From: Chloroflexota bacterium
GTDB taxonomy: Bacteria; Chloroflexota; Chloroflexia; QHBQ01; JADMIH01
Length of the DNA: 9,309 nt
Assembly: GCA_015478675.1 (NCBI GenBank)
Contig: JADMIH010000150.1
Location: 1-9,309, forward strand
Direction of reading: 5' to 3'
Shown one piece after another: positions 6,637-9,309 of the stretch (positions are counted from its first letter, which is position 1; every line of letters starts with the position of its first letter). The notes beneath the pieces are model-generated. The model ran no database searches, was not told the DNA's origin, and saw only the letters and a list, made by a program, of their open reading frames with translations. Both the position numbers and the translations under genes were made by a program.

Positions 6637-8436
6637 TTACTTACAGCCTTTGCTTGCCAGTAGCTCTCTACCCATCAAGCCGAGCAGCACATCGTAGGGC
6701 GGTTGGTTCTCAGGGTGAAGCTCAAGGCGTGTGCGCTCGAAGTACTGCACTGTATATGTCTTGCCGTCAATCTTGCTAACTTCTTGCATTGGCTCGGAGA
6801 TGGGGTAGCCGAAGTTAGTCAGGCCGTTATTCGCCTGCCAGTATTCTGCTATCTTGCCCGAGATGGTATGCCTCGTCTCTGGGAAGTAAGTCGCACCGGG
6901 CGGCGCCTGCGCCGGATCAACGGCAGGATAGCCTTTCGGCCCGGCGGTTTTATTCACCAGGTCATCACCCAGCAGGCTCAACTGCACCAGCAACTTGAGC
7001 TGCGTGGGCTTATCAAGGGTGGCCCAGCCGGGCGTTTTCTTCTGGTTCTCAGGGTGGTACTCAAAGCGCGCACGCTCGAAGTACTGCACCCAGTAATCGC
7101 CTTCTTCGCGCTGCTCGGTGACCGGGTAGCCAAAGACCGTCAGCCCGCCAAAGCTTTTCCAGTAGTTCTGGAAGGCACCGTATATGTAATGCCCTGTCTC
7201 AGGGAAATAGATAGGAGGCACGTACTCAGGGTCGGTGGGAGGGGCGGGCGGGGGCTGCACCGTCAACGGTAAACTGCTCGTGCTACGGCTGGGGAGCTGG
7301 ACGGCTTGAGTGGTGGACTGTGAGCCGGGCCAACCGTCGCGGAACACCGTCATCGCGGGCTTCCAACTGCCGTCGCGCCGGAGCAACCCGTAGAAATCCT
7401 CGTTAGTTTCTCTGCCCGCGCCCATCGAAGCGCCTGGGCGGAAGTCCCACAACTGCCACATCAGCATGCCTGAGAGGTCGCCTTTCTGTGCCCCTTTTAC
7501 CATGAGGTTGTACAGATAAGTCTGCTGTTTCTCCGAATAGGTCGGATCGGTGCAGACAGGGCCTGTGGGCCAGCCGGTCTCCTCAAGCACCAGAGGCTTG
7601 CTGGAATGGTCTTTTATATAGGCGATCTGCCAGTCTATGTTGCCGGCGTTATAGCTGTGGAAGCTGAGGAAATCGCTGATGTCTGCGACGGTGCGTCCGG
7701 GCGCAGCTTTGCCCAGGGGTGGCGCGCCTGTAGCGTCAGCGACGAAGAGGTTGTTGTACTGCGACATCCCCACCGTGAGGAGGTGGTTAGGGTCGAGGCG
7801 GCGCACTTCGGCGGCCATTCGGTCGAGCCAGGCAACGACGGTTGCCGGGTCGCGGTTGTCCTTCCAGGTGGTGTACTGGTCAGGCTCATTATGGAGGTCC
7901 CAGGCGAGCACGCGGTCGTCATTGGCGAAGGCAGGCACGATGCCTTGCAAGTAAAGGAGGTTGCGAGCCTCGGCTGCGCTGTCGTGGGATGGCTTATCGT
8001 CTACGAGATCGTAGAAGTCAAAGAGGGAGATTATCACTTTGAGGTTCATCTCGCCCGCCATCTGCACAAGCTGCTTTAGCTCGTTAAGGTATACTGGCTC
8101 GACCTGACCTGTGGTTTTGTTAGTCCACCCGAAGTTAGGCTCATAAGGCACCAGCACTCGGATTGTGTTGGCCCCAAGCTCCTGCACCCGCGATAGGTCC
8201 TGGCGTGCGGCAGCGCCGTTCCACTGCTCCCACATATCGGCCCAGGGTTGGTCCTTCGGGTAGAAATTCACTCCTTTGAGCTTGACAGGCTTGCCCTTGA
8301 ACATCAACTGTCCGCCCTGCACAGTGACGAAATCTCCCTGAGACTGCGCGCGGGTAGGCGAAGGACGGAAGGAGACCAAGAGGGATAGAGCCAGCACAAC
8401 AAGCGCCAGCGCAACACGAAAGCCAGGCTTCAACAT
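6637..8436 (-). CDS. Secreted GH5-like (cellulase-family) glycoside hydrolase with two C-terminal FGYP/YFER repeats
   Basis: The 599-residue product has a signal peptide at 1-30, with a Thr-Arg-Ala/Gln cleavage site. The catalytic TIM-barrel spans about 36-370. It shows the clan GH-A/GH5 signatures: Arg93 in NTIRVLVPY, acid/base Glu184 in HNEPD, His260 and Tyr262 in FHSYN, nucleophile Glu286 in LEETGWP, and Trp327 in MLMWQLWDF. The substrate is probably a beta-linked plant or microbial polysaccharide, but cellulose, mannan or another glucan cannot be told apart here. A Pro/Ser/Thr linker at about 372-405 leads to two repeats at about 410-465 and 517-578. Each begins YFPET.H, contains FGYP and ends VQYFER...HPENQ. 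They occupy the position where carbohydrate-binding modules usually sit, so a binding or wall-attachment role is likely but unproven. The ATG at 8436 has no strong Shine-Dalgarno sequence. An extended -10 promoter lies about 50 bp upstream. Confidence 0.92.
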   Translation of the reverse strand: MLKPGFRVALALVVLALSLLVSFRPSPTRAQSQGDFVTVQGGQLMFKGKPVKLKGVNFYPKDQPWADMWEQWNGAAARQDLSRVQELGANTIRVLVPYEPNFGWTNKTTGQVEPVYLNELKQLVQMAGEMNLKVIISLFDFYDLVDDKPSHDSAAEARNLLYLQGIVPAFANDDRVLAWDLHNEPDQYTTWKDNRDPATVVAWLDRMAAEVRRLDPNHLLTVGMSQYNNLFVADATGAPPLGKAAPGRTVADISDFLSFHSYNAGNIDWQIAYIKDHSSKPLVLEETGWPTGPVCTDPTYSEKQQTYLYNLMVKGAQKGDLSGMLMWQLWDFRPGASMGAGRETNEDFYGLLRRDGSWKPAMTVFRDGWPGSQSTTQAVQLPSRSTSSLPLTVQPPPAPPTDPEYVPPIYFPETGHYIYGAFQNYWKSFGGLTVFGYPVTEQREEGDYWVQYFERARFEYHPENQKKTPGWATLDKPTQLKLLVQLSLLGDDLVNKTAGPKGYPAVDPAQAPPGATYFPETRHTISGKIAEYWQANNGLTNFGYPISEPMQEVSKIDGKTYTVQYFERTRLELHPENQPPYDVLLGLMGRELLASKGCK

Positions 8437-8486
8437 AGAGATAGAGGGTCTTTCTAGTGGTTAGAGGCTAACAGCAACACAGGAGA

Positions 8487-8495
8487 ATTATACCA
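8487..8495 (-). promoter_or_regulatory. Extended -10 promoter of the glycoside hydrolase gene
   Basis: Read on the minus strand the sequence is TGGTATAAT, a perfect extended -10 element (TGnTATAAT). No good -35 hexamer is present, as expected for extended -10 promoters. The leader would be about 44 nt and contains a small hairpin, GTTAG-CCT-CTAAC (8472-8460). Confidence 0.6.
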
Positions 8496-8577
8496 GGTTG
8501 GCGTACCCGGATGCTAAATGCTTCTTATCAAAGGTAAGAGTTCAGAGTTGGGGTATAGCAATCTGCAAGGAGTAGCT

Positions 8578-8662
8578 GTGGAGGGAGGCCTACCCTCACC
8601 CCCAACGCACCCTCACCCCATGCCCCTCTCCCATGAAGGGAGAGGGGGCTAGCCGCCTCCAC
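8578..8662. repeat. REP-like GC-rich palindromic element
   Basis: The core is a perfect 10-bp stem, CCCCTCTCCC (8623-8632) and GGGAGAGGGG (8638-8647), with loop ATGAA. It is preceded by two direct copies of ACCCTCACCCC (8592-8602 and 8609-8619), 17 bp apart. Outer inverted arms GTGGAGG (8578-8584) and CCTCCAC (8656-8662) enclose the unit. Elements of the type 'CCCTCACCCC...CCCCTCTCCC...GGGAGAGGGG' are familiar dispersed intergenic repeats in many bacterial genomes. No transposase is encoded here. Without a T-run it is not a typical terminator. Confidence 0.7.
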
Positions 8663-8704
8663 CCCTACTCTCAACGGTCACTATCAAATACAGTATCGCT
8701 TTCT

Positions 8705-8722
8705 GCAGCAAGCTGCTATATA
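8705..8722 (+). promoter_or_regulatory. Candidate promoter and palindromic operator of the rightmost gene
   Basis: TGC precedes TATATA (8717-8722), forming an extended -10-like element, and TATAAT overlaps it at 8719-8724. Immediately upstream is the palindrome GCAGC-AA-GCTGC (8705-8716), placed in the spacer region where a regulator could compete with RNA polymerase. The expected leader is about 90 nt. Confidence 0.4.
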
Positions 8723-8740
8723 ATAGATAATAGATAATAG
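8721..8740 (+). repeat. AT-rich 7-bp tandem repeat
   Basis: The unit TAATAGA occurs twice, followed by a third partial copy TAATAG. It overlaps the -10 region and repeats a GATAAT hexamer with a 7-bp period (8726-8731 and 8733-8738). Copy-number change here would alter promoter geometry or the initial transcribed sequence. Confidence 0.75.
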
Positions 8741-8771
8741 TAGAAGAAGATAGATGTCGGGTGCAACTCAG

Positions 8772-8792
8772 GGCTACACTGCTTGTGTAGCC
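8772..8792 (+). promoter_or_regulatory. Leader hairpin upstream of the rightmost gene
   Basis: GGCTACAC (8772-8779) and GTGTAGCC (8785-8792) form a perfect 8-bp stem with a 5-nt loop, TGCTT. The hairpin ends 26 nt before the start codon and leaves the Shine-Dalgarno sequence free. No T-run follows, so an mRNA-stabilising or regulatory role is more likely than termination. Confidence 0.5.
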
Positions 8793-8818
8793 GCTTATGT
8801 TTATACAAGGGGGGCAAT

Positions 8819-9309
8819 ATGCTACCTCTCACCCGTAGTCTCACCCGTAGACCTCATCATCGCTCCCCACGCCCTGCTGCTATAGTACTGGCTCTCCTTG
8901 TGCTGGCACTGACATTACTTGTCGGTGAGCTTTCCTCCACAGGAGCTAAACAGGCAAGCGCTGCTCTCTCTTCACCCTACCCCACTTCGGAAGCCACTCT
9001 GGAGACTGCTCCTACAGTAGGATACCCCTTTCCTCCTACACCCACCGCGACACCTGTGCCTGAGCCTATCCTCCTCACCGACCCTGTGCAGGACCCTCAC
9101 TCACCAGGGGTTGTGTGGTTCCCCTCCACAGGACACACTCTGCGTGGTCCTTTCCTCGACTACTGGACCAGCAATGGCGGCCTTGCTCAGTTTGGCTATC
9201 CTCTTACTGAGGAGTTCTTTGAGCCGGCAGGTGGTGTATCACAGAAGGAGCCTCTACAGGTGCAGTACTTTGAGCGTGCTCGCTTCGAGTACCACCCTGA
9301 GAACCAACC
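8819..9309 (+). CDS. Secreted FGYP/YFER-repeat protein, 5' part only
   Basis: The ATG at 8819 follows AAGGGGGG (8807-8814) at a 4-nt spacing, and the frame stays open to the right edge, giving 163 codons. The N-terminus is Arg- and His-rich, then has a hydrophobic segment at about 20-36 (AAIVLALLVLALTLLVG) and a likely cleavage region near residue 48 (QASA). This is an export signal with an unusually long basic n-region. A Pro/Thr/Ser-rich linker spans about 50-95. From residue 99 comes the same extracellular repeat as in the neighbouring hydrolase: WFPSTGH, then DYWTSNGGLAQFGYPLTEE, then VQYFERARFEYHPENQ. In related proteins such repeats often accompany a catalytic domain such as a peptidase or hydrolase, but any such domain lies beyond the window. 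The gene is divergent from the hydrolase, with 382 bp between them. Proline and threonine codons ending in T are frequent. Confidence 0.85.
   Translation, partial: MLPLTRSLTRRPHHRSPRPAAIVLALLVLALTLLVGELSSTGAKQASAALSSPYPTSEATLETAPTVGYPFPPTPTATPVPEPILLTDPVQDPHSPGVVWFPSTGHTLRGPFLDYWTSNGGLAQFGYPLTEEFFEPAGGVSQKEPLQVQYFERARFEYHPENQ

Noticed and set aside
6703..8079. Plus-strand open frames of 189 and 157 codons opposite the glycoside hydrolase
   Set aside because: They mirror the GC-rich hydrolase coding sequence. No ribosome binding site or domain supports them.
8623..8647. Bidirectional terminator between the divergent genes
   Set aside because: Both neighbouring genes are transcribed away from it and no T-run is present, so a repeat element fits better.
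8592..8740. CRISPR array or replication-origin iterons
   Set aside because: There are only two or three short copies, with no uniform spacers, no cas or replication genes, and no DnaA-box cluster noticed.

Overview
The window is a compact stretch of bacterial chromosome, moderately GC-rich, with Shine-Dalgarno-type starts and TATAAT-like promoters. The best lineage clue is an extracellular repeat of the form 'FP.TGH...YW...GGL..FGYP...VQYFER.R.E.HPENQ'. It occurs three times: twice at the C-terminus of a secreted glycoside hydrolase and once in the partial gene at the right edge. I know this repeat mainly from secreted proteins of Chloroflexota, so I suggest that phylum. I cannot name a class or genus. 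I see no tRNA, rRNA, CRISPR array, insertion sequence or phage gene.

Layout, left to right. (1) Bases 1-148, minus strand: the 5' end of a gene for an exported protein, with a strong ribosome binding site. (2) Bases 358-3552, plus strand: a tightly packed three-gene set. It holds ada (bifunctional DNA-alkylation repair protein and regulator), a multi-spanning membrane protein resembling the antiporter-like NuoL/M/N subunits of complex I, and a smaller membrane protein joined to it by an ATGA overlap. (3) Bases 3500-6446, minus strand: a likely operon read as S41 C-terminal processing protease, then a small three-helix membrane protein, then a two-HKD phospholipase D-family protein. Its 3' end overlaps the 3' end of the plus-strand set by 53 bp. 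(4) Bases 6637-8436, minus strand: a secreted GH5-like cellulase-family hydrolase with two C-terminal FGYP/YFER repeats. (5) Bases 8437-8818: a 382-bp divergent intergenic region with two promoter candidates, a REP-like GC-rich hairpin element, an AT-rich 7-bp tandem repeat and a leader hairpin. (6) Bases 8819 to the right edge, plus strand: the start of another secreted protein with the same FGYP/YFER repeat.

Functionally, the right half encodes proteins that act outside or in the membrane: hydrolase, repeat protein and membrane-anchored protease. The left half pairs an alkylation-repair gene with an orphan, possibly ion-translocating membrane pair. That pairing is the least expected arrangement here. 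No defence island or other clearly new multi-gene system is evident. The most unusual items are the orphan complex-I-like pair behind ada, a Pro/Thr-rich insertion inside the protease domain of the S41 enzyme, and the unexplained PLD and small-membrane-protein pair.
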